Below are positions 13,193 to 22,741 of a DNA stretch of 64,000 nucleotides, one piece after another. The stretch spans positions 248,001 through 312,000 of the forward strand of contig JAKZHN010000023.1 of the NCBI GenBank assembly GCA_037179335.1, read 5' to 3'. The stretch is from Cyclaneusma minus. Lineage: Eukaryota > Ascomycota > Leotiomycetes > Marthamycetales > Marthamycetaceae. The notes beneath the pieces are model-generated. The model was given only the letters and a program-made list of their open reading frames with translations. It made no database searches and was not told the origin of the DNA. A program made the position numbers and the translations under genes. Each line of letters opens with the position of its first letter. Positions within the stretch are counted from its first letter, which is position 1.

Positions 13193-14630
13193 TTTCTCTG
13201 GTGGGTGGAGTTACAAGGTAGTCATGATAAGAGAAAGAGGGAAGAGAAAGAGGAGAAGCGGGCAGAGAAGAAAAGACGGGTTCTTTTATAGAGGATGATC
13301 CTTGCTAGTGTCACAAGCCAGATGCATCCCAAAGTTCAGTGGGAGGAGCTCTGGGAGGCTTACTCGTCTTGTGAGCAGCAAGAGATGTGAAAAAACAGAC
13401 AGGTGAGTAGGCGCAGCAGGCTCGCTACCTCCTTTCCCACACGAAAGACAGAAACCACAGGTAATTCTGAATGCATCGTGCATAGATTCCAGCATAGATA
13501 GTTTACGGGTGAAAGTGACAGGTGACGATGTGAGCTGTGTTGGAAGTGAGAGCGCGGGCAGGTGGATGATCTATCATCTGGATTCGATCATGCTGTAAAA
13601 CTCTGCTACTTTTGCCAAAACAGCATGGCAAGACTGATTTTCGGGCATGATTTGTGATGATATCACGGAGGGCAGGAGGATAAATGGCGAGACAGCTGCA
13701 AAATCGAGTGACTAGCCTGGCACGAGATCATGAATACCTAATGAGTAAACAAAGAGGGACCAGGGCGGTGGACTTGATGAACCCTGATATGTTAGCCATA
13801 GAAGCACCAAATGAGCTGTTGTAGTCATCCCCGCGCAAGAGGGAGGAATTGGGAGTCTCCCAAGCCGAGACCGGGATGGTGTCGGTGAAGGTGATGTCGA
13901 AGCCGATATTGCTGGCAGTAGGGCGAGAATTCTTGAAGCGAGGTGGCAGATGCAGTGGCTCTGAACTTGACCGGAGAAGTGGGTGAGGTTGAATAAGGGA
14001 GGGAGAATCGGAGGAAAGGGAGGGAGGGGATGGCGGGGCGGGAGGTGAAGAGGGAATGGTGCAGCGCCGCTGCGGTGCTACTTTAAATCCAATTTGGGCT
14101 AAACTTTTCCTAACGAACTAGTTGTTCAAGTGGTGTGGTGGTACCATGTCTCGTTTGTGTCTTCCGCATCCAGAGTTCGATCACTCACTGCCGGCTACTT
14201 GAGTGTAGCCTAATTGACCCTGAGATTCGCCTTTTTTTTTATGAATATATGCGATAGAAGTGCAAGGCTTATTTTTTTTGGAATCCAGATTCTTTCTACT
14301 TTCAAAGCCTTGCAAGTTCTTTTTCTTGCGATGTTGAGCGCAAAAGGACGAGTCACGTGATTTCTCCCGCTTCGCTTTCAGCCCAATCGCGCCAGCCTCG
14401 CGCTTCCCCATGACCAGGTCAACAGTGATATTGATCTGACTAGGCATTTCATTGGTGGCCCTGTGTCTCAAGGCCTCTGACGAAGCCATCCTCTTGACCT
14501 CCGATTTCCTTTCCGCCTCTTGCGCGGCGCCTGAACGTATGACGACGGCCACCCCAGGTCCTTGCCATACTCCTCCCACGATACACGTCTGCCTGTCCCG
14601 GATTTGAGATCTACCATACAGCGCTCCACG
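13193..14630. other. Divergent intergenic region between 277-aa gene and P1
   Basis: About 1.4 kb holds the promoters of two divergent genes. A CACGTG box is at 14354-14359 and a short palindrome GCAGCGCCGCTGC is near 14061. The exon preceding the probable P1 leader intron ends at 14630. No further gene is supported. Confidence 0.5.
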
Positions 14631-14826
14631 GTAAGTCCTCGTGTGGTATCAAGGAAACCTTGCATGCCAGACAACTGATAATGACTGTTGACAACTTGAC
14701 ACAGTGCCCTTTGTCCCGCCCCTCGATAGCCACGGCTTGCCTCAGTTGGCGCACCACCTACACGATCGTTCTACTCTGATTCGAAGTCGCAAAGATTCTG
14801 CAGGGCGCAGAAGCTCGTCGGTGAAG

Positions 14827-16521
14827 ATGCCTACCCCACAAGAGGATATAAGCAGCGGCATCGCGAAGTCCAGAGGAAAGAAAGGAGTACGCAAGCTCCA
14901 AGCAGAGGGTACTCCTTCTCAGGTACAAATGGGAAAAGGGCTTGAGCTTACAGCGAATGCTGAACATCAAAACCAAAGTACCGAGGTGGAAGAACACTCG
15001 GAGGTTCGAGAACTTGCGCAAGCTAATTGCCCCGAACGGAAACTCCTGGTGTGGCTGTGCGATACAATTTATGGGGAGGACATGAACCGAGTCCTGGGCG
15101 ATGACCTGTCGGACGGCGTTGCGTGGGGCTCATCGATGTTCGAAGGACTCGTCGGTATGGTCTGCTGTTTCAAGGACCCTCAATTTCTACAAGTGGTGTT
15201 ACAGAGTGCGTTGCATCACAGGGCTCCTCACGCCTGGCACTACCCAAAGGCCACCTTGAAGACATCGGCCATCCTGCTTGAAGAGGTTATCGCGCAAGTT
15301 GCAAGCATGCCCGGACATCCAGAGTTTTCGAAGGCAGATGCGGATTTGATGCTTCGCAGTCTGGAGAAGCATATCCCAGATCATTTCGAGCGAATAGGAA
15401 TGCATCGAGACTTCTTTGACAAACTGCGCGAGCAAGTTGAGAATGACAAGCGTGAGCGCGGCGACACCGTCTACCCAGCCGTACTTCAGGTTTGTGATTT
15501 CCAAGCGATCGCAAACGCCTGGAACAAATACGCACAGGAAAATCCAAGATATCTACCCGTGGAAGCATGCAAGCAGGAGATGCAGAACATCATGGCGGCG
15601 CAAGGCGTTGACCTCGAGACTTGGTTTTACCGCGGATACCTCGAAGAATGGCAACGCGAACATGCGATGAAGGTTGCGAATGCGTTGAGACAGTGGGGCT
15701 CGCCCCCTGTTAACGAGAAACTCCCAGGAACCAAGGCCGTGGAGAGCGAGACCGCAAAGGTCGTCGTATCAACGGATGCTCCCGACTCCCAAGTCATCAA
15801 AGACCGCGAGGTCTCGACGGGTACTCAGAGCTCCAAAATCTCCACTCTTCCCGAGGCCCTTGAGAACACTCAGGCCCTCGCTACCTCCTCGGGGACCGAG
15901 AACCACAGCATGGGTGATGCTTCCGAGGATTCCGACGCTTCGGAGTCATCCACTATCTCGAAGCCTTTTGGCAAGACTCCAGTATCCGGAGTCCCCCAGC
16001 AGCACACTACGGCTCACGAGACTTCTCTGCATTCGATCACTCCTAAGGTGTCCGAGCATTCGAGGTCTCTTAGTTACCCGCAGTCTTACGATCACTTCGC
16101 GAATATGTCATCTCCGACAGATACGGCTACTACCGTCCGCCAACCGGCCCCCACCAACAGCGTTACACCCAATACGTTCGCTGGTATCTCATCGACCGCA
16201 GAGCAAGGTGCTGCCGCCTACCAACTGATTCCCAACAATACTTATGCTGCCGCCACTCCGACTTCCAACACCGCAAGCGACGAAGCCACACCAAGGTTCC
16301 AAGCTGCTCTGGTTGAAGAAGATAGGATGGAAATCGATAGTTCCAATATTCAGATGCCGGACGTTCCTGACACGCAGGAGTCTGTTGACCATGGCAGCGA
16401 TGACGAGATTCCGAAGCAGCAACTTGGGAAGAAGGCAGGAGCAAAGAGAGGACCTCAGGAGGCGAGTCAGATGGGAGGAGCCAGCAAGCAGTTGAGAAGA
16501 TCTGGTCGGTTGAAGAAGTAG
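14827..16521 (+). CDS. P1: novel paralogous family member, nuclear-type, without RRM (564 aa)
   Basis: This is one of three related genes in the window; function unknown. A probable leader intron (14631-14704, GTAAGT...ACACAG) precedes the ATG. I chose 14827 because P3 has a matching ATG before the same conserved KKG...KLQAEGTPSQ block. The family core spans about residues 67-280: CPERKLLVWLC, VLGDDL, the VLQSALHHRAP signature, then AWNKY and a Cys-Lys-rich helix. The low-complexity Ser/Thr tail ends in a basic patch (SKQLRRSGRLKK) that looks like a nuclear localisation signal. Unlike P2 and P3, there is no RRM-like segment between core and tail. Tandem 20-21 bp repeats lie just downstream. 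Reality as a gene is well supported by paralogue conservation; the role is not known. Confidence 0.8.
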   Translation: MPTPQEDISSGIAKSRGKKGVRKLQAEGTPSQVQMGKGLELTANAEHQNQSTEVEEHSEVRELAQANCPERKLLVWLCDTIYGEDMNRVLGDDLSDGVAWGSSMFEGLVGMVCCFKDPQFLQVVLQSALHHRAPHAWHYPKATLKTSAILLEEVIAQVASMPGHPEFSKADADLMLRSLEKHIPDHFERIGMHRDFFDKLREQVENDKRERGDTVYPAVLQVCDFQAIANAWNKYAQENPRYLPVEACKQEMQNIMAAQGVDLETWFYRGYLEEWQREHAMKVANALRQWGSPPVNEKLPGTKAVESETAKVVVSTDAPDSQVIKDREVSTGTQSSKISTLPEALENTQALATSSGTENHSMGDASEDSDASESSTISKPFGKTPVSGVPQQHTTAHETSLHSITPKVSEHSRSLSYPQSYDHFANMSSPTDTATTVRQPAPTNSVTPNTFAGISSTAEQGAAAYQLIPNNTYAAATPTSNTASDEATPRFQAALVEEDRMEIDSSNIQMPDVPDTQESVDHGSDDEIPKQQLGKKAGAKRGPQEASQMGGASKQLRRSGRLKK

Positions 16522-16689
16522 GTCTGGATTCACTCTGTGGTTTCCAAGCCCGCCGAAGATTTCGAACTGCCCGATCAGAGAAGATAATCTCGGTATTGCT
16601 GATGATTTGGAAGGGAAGGATGCTGGTTTATGGAGTGGAAATTTTGTGTCTGTCATGAAGGGACTCATGATATCGACCATGTGATCCGA

Positions 16690-16800
16690 GAGGTTGATTA
16701 TTGGGATTCCAGGTATCGACGATGGGATCCAGCACGCTCATGAAAGGACCCAAGACATCGATTATGGGACCCAAGCCATTGATGCCAGGCCCAGAATACT
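16690..16800 (+). repeat. 21-bp degenerate minisatellite downstream of P1
   Basis: About five units of 19-22 bp with a TGGGATTCC/TGGGATCC/TGGGACCC core occur 170 bp after the P1 stop codon. Related repeats follow P2, encode heptads in P3, and recur inside the promoter-like array. Confidence 0.6.
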
Positions 16801-17133
16801 AAGGTACCTCCTAGAGCTAATGTAAAATGGATTGACCAATGCAATACAGATGTGGCAGGCATGTGAAAGCTTCCATGAGAAGAGTGGCTAGCCGAGCGTC
16901 TGGAGCAGAAACAACGGGTAAGATGGAAATCAGAATTTCCACAGATGCAAGAGCTAAGTGCTGACTCCCTCCCCCGTGACATTTAAATCCTCTATCTTCT
17001 CCAATCTTGACAAAAAAACGAAAGGAAGCCGCTGTTTTCAAAGTACCAGTCCGAGATCTCCAGATGCGTTTTTGCAATCTGCAGACCCGAGATTGCTCAC
17101 TCAACTCTACAGCCATCCGGATACCCTGATCCC

Positions 17134-17985
17134 TCACACCCTCCTTTGATGGACCCTAACCATCTGCCTCATCAACCTCGCCCCCCTCCCCCACCTCAAA
17201 GCCCCAAACCAAACCACCGCCCCCGCTACAAACCCTCCCAAATGGCCCCCGTGACCAATCATCCCCACAAGCGGAATCGTCCTATCATCCAACCACCAAA
17301 AAAAGCACGTCCCCACAAAAAACACCACGCTTCCCGGACTCGGCCTAAACTTTGGTTTCGACAGTTCATAAATCGCATCCATGCCACACAGCGCCGTCGA
17401 AGCGCCGACACCGTAGCTCCACTTCGTAACATCCGGGTGTGGATCTCGGGGATGCTTTTTGAAGTATTTGAAAATGTCGGTGTATTGGCCTGAGGCGTAG
17501 GCGTTGCCGGTGAGGCAGTTGAGGGATGTACCGAGGAGGCCGCATGCTGCGAAGGAGAGGAGGCCGGGGAGGACGCCGTGTATGGCCAGGATGGGTGGGA
17601 GGAGGGCGAAGGTGGCTTGGCTGTTGACGAAGAGGTGGATGACGTTGAAGTGGGCAAAGTTTGAGGCGACAAATGGGAACCAGGAGCTTGTTTTGGACGT
17701 GTCGGGAGGGAAGTCGCCGACGCGGTAAGCCAGCATTTGCGTGCTCAGGTAGGGCTTGAGGGACTCGAGGGAGAAGGGCTGAGTGGACGAAGGTTGTGGA
17801 TCAGAACGGAAGAGTTTCCAGATTTTCAAGACGTCGGTCTGATGTTGGGTGGAGGAATGGCCTTCTGAGATTCGGTGGCCTATGAGGAGATCGGAGGAGA
17901 AAACCTTTCCTGTTGTGGCGTAATTATGGCCCAGCGTGATGGTGGTGAAGAGCCCGACCAAGCCCAACGTTGTTCTCCCGGCCAT
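17134..17985 (-). CDS. Rhomboid-family intramembrane serine protease (283 aa)
   Basis: This polytopic membrane protein has the rhomboid active-site layout. It should cleave peptide bonds within or near a membrane with a Ser-His dyad. The second helix contains HFNVIHLFVN, with the oxyanion-type Asn at residue 121. The catalytic Ser is 196 in GVGASTALCG, and the His is 248 in GHGGHLGGF of the last core helix. A hydrophobic segment at residues 4-20 could be a signal anchor. The ATG at 17985 is the first in frame, and a TTTCAG 21 nt upstream may close a leader intron. GASTALCG differs slightly from the usual GASGA form. Subfamily (mitochondrial Pcp1-like, Golgi or ER) cannot be assigned, so I give no symbol. 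An MGM1 gene, the known substrate of the mitochondrial type, is also in the window but far away. Confidence 0.8.
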   Translation of the reverse strand: MAGRTTLGLVGLFTTITLGHNYATTGKVFSSDLLIGHRISEGHSSTQHQTDVLKIWKLFRSDPQPSSTQPFSLESLKPYLSTQMLAYRVGDFPPDTSKTSSWFPFVASNFAHFNVIHLFVNSQATFALLPPILAIHGVLPGLLSFAACGLLGTSLNCLTGNAYASGQYTDIFKYFKKHPRDPHPDVTKWSYGVGASTALCGMDAIYELSKPKFRPSPGSVVFFVGTCFFWWLDDRTIPLVGMIGHGGHLGGFVAGAVVWFGALRWGRGARLMRQMVRVHQRRV

Positions 17986-19232
17986 CTTGTCAATCGTACC
18001 AGTGACCTGAAAGATGTTGAGGTCTGAGACGCAAATGAACTTTGCTGGAGGTTCAGGGCCGTTTGTTGACTTCCAGTTGTCGTCGCAGCGGGAAGTTGGA
18101 ACGAGGGACACCGGACACGCCGCCCGTGTACCTCAATCTCAGCCCCTCTCGCTCTCTCGGAACACGCGATTTGGTTTCTCTCCGACCTGATCACCGCTTC
18201 TCCTCAAACCCGTGACATGATCATATGTGGTCGCAACTCGCAGAAGTTCGTGTTCAAGGGGTTCGTTGCGCTCGGCCTCGTCGAACCAGGTACCACGAAT
18301 TCAGATTTCAGGATCCCTACACGTTTTCCTCAACCAGAAATTGAAATCATGGAAAGTCCCTGAGTCCAGAGAGTGGAAGTTCAAAAATTTTCGATCGAAG
18401 GCAGGGGTTTTGTTGCTGCTGTCTGTGACGTTACACAGCATCCAGAGGCTGACTAAGACATGCAGTGACCAGTAATACTGATTTCCAGCTTACCTAGGTC
18501 CCCTTTTATCACATTTTTCACAGTCACTGGAGCTGCGTTCAAATATTGAGCAAAGGAATCAGAAAAACGCGTTTCAACCCATAAAAGGCAGTTGGGCTTC
18601 GTTTTATTTTCTAGCTATACCACCGACATCAGCGGAGCGAGTGGACAAAATAAAACCGTTGATAAACTCCATGTTTGAATGGAACGGGCTGCTCTTGGGT
18701 TTACCATCACGAATTTTATTGTTTTTACAGTTTTTGTAGCCGTTTTAGAAAAATATGTTCACGCATTGGCTGCTTTCATCGGACCGTACCGTATTCGTAG
18801 CTCGTACCGTAAGCTACTGGCCAATACGGTATTGAGCTTCGGGCTCAACTTCATCCACGGGCAAGCAAAAAGTCAACCCTCTGGCGTTCTTTGACTGGAA
18901 CGTCACAACCTGGGGCGTTCAACTCGGGCAGACAAGTCACTCAACTCAGATGGAAGCCATAACAGCAGGGGCAGAACCAAATCGATTATATGGAAGAAAA
19001 TTTCAATGCATTGCTAGGAAAAAACGCCTTACCGGGCTCCCAAGCAAGGAAGACCCAAGTCGAAAACAGAACCGAAAGCTCCTCTCAAAAAACGCCCCAT
19101 CTCCAAAAGAAGGAAAGGAAATCGACTCACGGGCATCTCCATGTCGAACTCCAAAATGCACGATTTCCCGATAGCGCAAACCAGCGCGCTATCATGTTCC
19201 CGGACCCTGTGACCCTGTCAGTCAGCAGAAAC
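17986..19232. other. Intergenic, with one strong hairpin
   Basis: Upstream sequence of the rhomboid gene is followed by about 1 kb with no convincing gene. A 71-codon frame at 18679-18894 overlaps the nested inverted repeat at 18788-18830 and has no family support. Confidence 0.45.
18788..18830. repeat. Nested perfect inverted repeat (hairpin/cruciform)
   Basis: ACCGTATT (18788-18795) is complementary to AATACGGT (18823-18830). Inside it GTAGCT (18797-18802) pairs with AGCTAC (18812-18817). The result is a 43-bp nested stem-loop of unknown role. Confidence 0.6.
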
Positions 19233-19421
19233 TCACCTAATAGCCAGAATCAGGTGTTTCTGCACGACAACCGCAGTGGCCATTGACGAGTATGGTCTCC
19301 CATCTGAGGCGCGAGCAGCGGTAGGGGTCGCGGATAGAGGAGGAGCAACGGACTGGGTAGGTAGGTAGTAGTTCTGGGCACAGCCGCAGTGTCTCCACTC
19401 TCTGGTGATGATCTTGCACAT
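19233..19421 (-). CDS. Candidate small Cys-containing protein, structure uncertain
   Basis: On the minus strand there is a promoter-like arrangement: a CTATAAATA box near 19705-19712, a long CT-rich leader, and an ATG at 19421 in the context CGCCAAAATGTGC. The frame from this ATG begins MCKIITREWRHCGC and ends after 62 codons. A neighbouring frame ends NGHCGCRAETPDSGY, and the two halves together resemble short fungal Cys-rich proteins with an N-terminal HCGC and a C-terminal NGxCGC. Either an unseen splice or a frameshift separates them, or the resemblance is chance. I cannot assign a function. A GTGAGT right after the last codons would be a plausible donor. Confidence 0.35.
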   Translation of the reverse strand: MCKIITREWRHCGCAQNYYLPTQSVAPPLSATPTAARASDGRPYSSMATAVVVQKHLILAIR

Positions 19422-20237
19422 TTTGGCGTTTGGGATGGTGGTTTGGGGGTTGTTTGGGATGAATGGAAGGAAGGGAGGATGGAAGGAAGGAGGGATGGAT
19501 GGATAGATTTATGGATTGATTGGAGGTTGATGAATGGATGGAGAGCTGATGATCGGCGGAGTTGGCACCGAAATATATGCATCTCGCGGCCTGGGTGACT
19601 CGAGATATCCTGGAATTCAACTGGAGATGTTCGGTTCTTCGTTCTTGCTGTTTCTTTGATGACGGCGACAATGGCGTTGTAAGGTAAGGTCGGGTAGATA
19701 TTTATAGAAAGGGGGCTTTGTGCGGTGACGGTAAGAATAGCTTCGGATTGCAATTTTTTCGTCGATGGAGACTGCCGCGGACGTCACCCACGCGTAGTGA
19801 CAGAAGTTGAATCGTGCGTTCATGTTGAGAGGCAGGGGCAATTCTGGACGCGAGAACGTTGAAGATGGCTCGGACATCAGGGGCTGTAGTCAAGGAATTT
19901 GGTGATGTTCGGATTTGACATCTGAGCGAACGCATGGGCAAGAGGTCCTGCGCCAGGGAGAACCATGGGTGCGAGCAACATCAAACGATTCTGCGACGCT
20001 GGGAAGGACCGGAGCAAGATAGATCGACTCGCACGTCGACAATTCAAAATCAGTGGGCTCTCGAGCCAGCTTGCATCGTGCCTCTGACAAGTTTGTCGGG
20101 GTGCTCGAGCGCAAAGTATCGCCCTCGCTAGCACACTGCTCAAACCTAGGTCGTCACCGTGTCTCCCAGCCACCGCTTCAGCCCAGGCCCCGCCTCAGCC
20201 GACTCCCCGGAATCAAAAAAGAGGCAAAAGGATATAT

Positions 20238-20373
20238 GGAGGGGCGTCCGACTCGAACGGACATCTTTCTGTAAACCAGCGGTTGATCGCTGCACAAGCC
20301 AGCAGAATTAACTGACTGATAAGTGCCTCACAACTTGTGTAAACAGCTGCTCTAACCATTAAGCTAACCCCTC
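20238..20373 (-). tRNA. Intron-containing tRNA-like gene, anticodon unclear
   Basis: Reading the minus strand, GAGGGGT pairs with GCCCCTC as a 7-bp acceptor stem (one G-T pair). GCTT/GAGC forms the D stem with loop AATGGTTA, and GTCCG/CGGAC forms the T stem around TTCGAGT. The anticodon stem is GCTGT with ACAGA (four pairs and a G-A mismatch), interrupted by about 60 nt at the usual intron position. Standard numbering makes the anticodon ACA, which is not a normal set member, so this may be a Cys-type gene with a G-to-A change, a pseudogene, or a mis-placed splice. The arms are too regular for chance. Confidence 0.55.
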
Positions 20374-21910
20374 CGTGAAACTTGATGTATGCCCTGCCAT
20401 GAATTTGACTGACAAGTACCTGCAACAGAACAGATGTCCGTCACCGCCGAATTGCATCGAGACCTGAGATTTGTTAGGAAGACTCCGCAACGATGCATTC
20501 ATTTCAGCGAAGTCGCAATGCATTTGAGGTACTACTCTGCACCCATTCGCCGCGGTCAGACATGACTTCATGTGGGAATCATATATCTGAGAGCATGCGC
20601 TGATTGATCTGCCGTCTCCTTTGTGCTTTTCCAATTCATCATCATCGCACCTTCCACGCACGAACAGCGCGAGCAACTCGCGCACTCGCGATCAGGACTG
20701 AGGAACAGAATCCCAATGTGCCACAAATTCTGCATTTGCATATCTTGGCAATGGAAACTATTCCCACTCGACTTTGCGCATGCACTAGCATCGAAGAAAG
20801 AAGAATGGGACGGTCCGAAAACAGGCTTACTCAATCGAACTCGACCCAGCACAACGAGTTTAGAGAAATCGCCATCGCAACATATAGTCCTTAAGATCAG
20901 GACGATCTAAAAATTCAAAGCATCGCAACAAAGTACATAAAACTCCTGCCCTCCGCCCAAAGAAGACGAACCAGTGAAGTGACTGTGGACATCGTTTCTG
21001 CTCTCCGTCATACAGATATCCTCAGAGCCCAGCCGAGATGCAGTTCAAGAACGAGCCATGCAGACGCAATACGCAGGCAACTTTTCTGGGATCGAGTGCT
21101 AGGCTGGGGGGCATGCGAGTGAAGACATCCAAAGCGTGCATGCAAGTGATAACTGAAATTGCCATAAAGAGGCTGTTGAAGGAAAGCATTCTGAAGGACT
21201 CGAAATAAGCCAAATAATGTGGGCGACAACAGAAAAGAACCCTTCCATACAACACCATCTGCTCTTGAATCCACCAAAGCAATTGAAGCAAATGCTCTGT
21301 CCCTGACCTGGTGCCGGACGCTCATGACACATGCTTGAACCTCAGGACAGATTGCTGTCAATTTGAAGCCTGAGTACTAGGGACCATTTGCACTCGCTGG
21401 GCGACCAAAGACCTCCAGGCTCCAAGCAGGTTGTAATCTGCTAACCGGAAGAGTGCTCAGCATCGTTGTCGTAGATTGATTTCGAAAGGTGGCCAGCATC
21501 AGAGCCTCGATTTTTCGAAGGGCAACAGTTTCAAGGGAAGGATTCAAAGAGGATAAAAGTCTGAGCCATGAATCGGAGTCGAAACATGTTCGTATATCAG
21601 AAATTGGAAGGAAAAGTGCAAAACATCGAAGTTGCTTCGCATCAACAGAAGACGAGTACCCGAATTTTGAAAGAAAGAAGGGAAAGTGGGAGAGACGTCA
21701 AAGTGTGGTTCGGGACGGAATATTGATACCCCGCCTCTAGCTCCAGTTTCTTATCGCTTATCGAATTCGCCTGTGCCTCGAAAATCCCAAAAATTTCAGA
21801 TCGTGCATCTGCAGCGCCAATCGCAAAAGCTGCCCAACTTTGCGAATCCCACCTCTCTTCCTCGAAAAGCCTCAACCTCGAATTGAACATAAGAACGAAT
21901 CTCAGTCAAG
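20374..21910. other. Intergenic upstream of MRT4
   Basis: About 1.5 kb without a supportable gene. Several frames of 70-117 codons overlap on both strands but show no recognisable motif. The last 150 bp should hold the MRT4 promoter and leader. Confidence 0.45.
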
Positions 21911-22741
21911 ATGCCGAAATCCAAACGCGCCAAGGTCGTGCACCTCACGAAGGTCGAGAAGAAGGGCAAGGAGGGCACCATCAAGCTCTTCAACAACATC
22001 CGCGAATGCGTCGAGCAGTACCCGTATTGCTGGGTCTTCAGCGTTGAGAATATGCGCAATACGTATTTGAAGGATGTGCGCACTGAGCTGGGTGCTGACT
22101 CGAGGTATGCTTCCCATCTTTCAGGGCTCTCCCATCTTCATATTCTCCGAGTTCTTTTTCCCGCGCTGAGCAAGTCTTGTCCAAATCATGACTTCTTACT
22201 GATTGAATTTTACAACAGACTCTTCATGGGCAAAACAAAAGTAATGGCCAAAGCCCTCGGCGACTCCCCCGACTCCGCCCCCATGTCCGGCACCCACCTC
22301 CTCCACCCGCACCTCCACGGCGACGTCGGACTCCTCTTCACCTCCCGCGCCCCCTCCGCCGTCCGCACCTACTTCGATTCCCTCTCCAAGCTCGACTTCG
22401 CCCGTTCCGGCACCCCCGCCTCCCGCACCTTCACAATCCCCTCCGGCATCCTGTACTCCCGCGCCGGCGAAATACCTCAAGAAGAAGACGTGCTGCTGTC
22501 CCATACGCTTGATCCTGAATTAAGACGCTTGGGTGTGCCGACGAAGAATGAGAAGGGAAAGGTGGTGGTTGATGGCGAGTACACGGTTTGCAAAGAGGGG
22601 GATGTGTTGGATTCGAGGCAGACGAGGTTGTTGAAGTTGTTTGGCGTGGCGATGGCGGAGTTTAGGGTCGGGTTGGTGGCGTATTGGGATAAGGAGAAGG
22701 AGAGTGTGGAGGTTGTGGGGCAGGAGGCGATGGAGGAGTGA
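21911..22741 (+). CDS. MRT4: Ribosome assembly factor Mrt4 (238 aa)
   Basis: Mrt4 is the nucleolar paralogue of ribosomal stalk protein P0. It occupies the P0 site on pre-60S particles and is exchanged for P0 late in assembly. The protein starts MPKSKRAKVVHLTKVEKKG, the typical Mrt4 opening, and continues through IRECVEQYPYCWVFSVENMR, LFMGKTKVMAKALG, FTIPSGILYSRAGEIPQEEDV and a C-terminal RLLKLFGVAMAEFRV. Exon 1 is 21911-22104 and exon 2 is 22219-22741. The 114-nt intron begins GTATGC and ends TACAACAG. Because the intron is a multiple of three and lacks stops, the unspliced frame is also open, but splicing restores the family sequence (GADSR-LFMGK). The C-terminal P1/P2-binding extension of P0 is absent, as expected for Mrt4. 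Confidence 0.95.
   Translation: MPKSKRAKVVHLTKVEKKGKEGTIKLFNNIRECVEQYPYCWVFSVENMRNTYLKDVRTELGADSRYASHLSGLSHLHILRVLFPALSKSCPNHDFLLIEFYNRLFMGKTKVMAKALGDSPDSAPMSGTHLLHPHLHGDVGLLFTSRAPSAVRTYFDSLSKLDFARSGTPASRTFTIPSGILYSRAGEIPQEEDVLLSHTLDPELRRLGVPTKNEKGKVVVDGEYTVCKEGDVLDSRQTRLLKLFGVAMAEFRVGLVAYWDKEKESVEVVGQEAMEE

Noticed and set aside
14704..14826. Upstream extension of P1 to a GTG at 14704
   Set aside because: The GTG falls on the acceptor of a probable leader intron, and P3 homology starts at the ATG at 14827.
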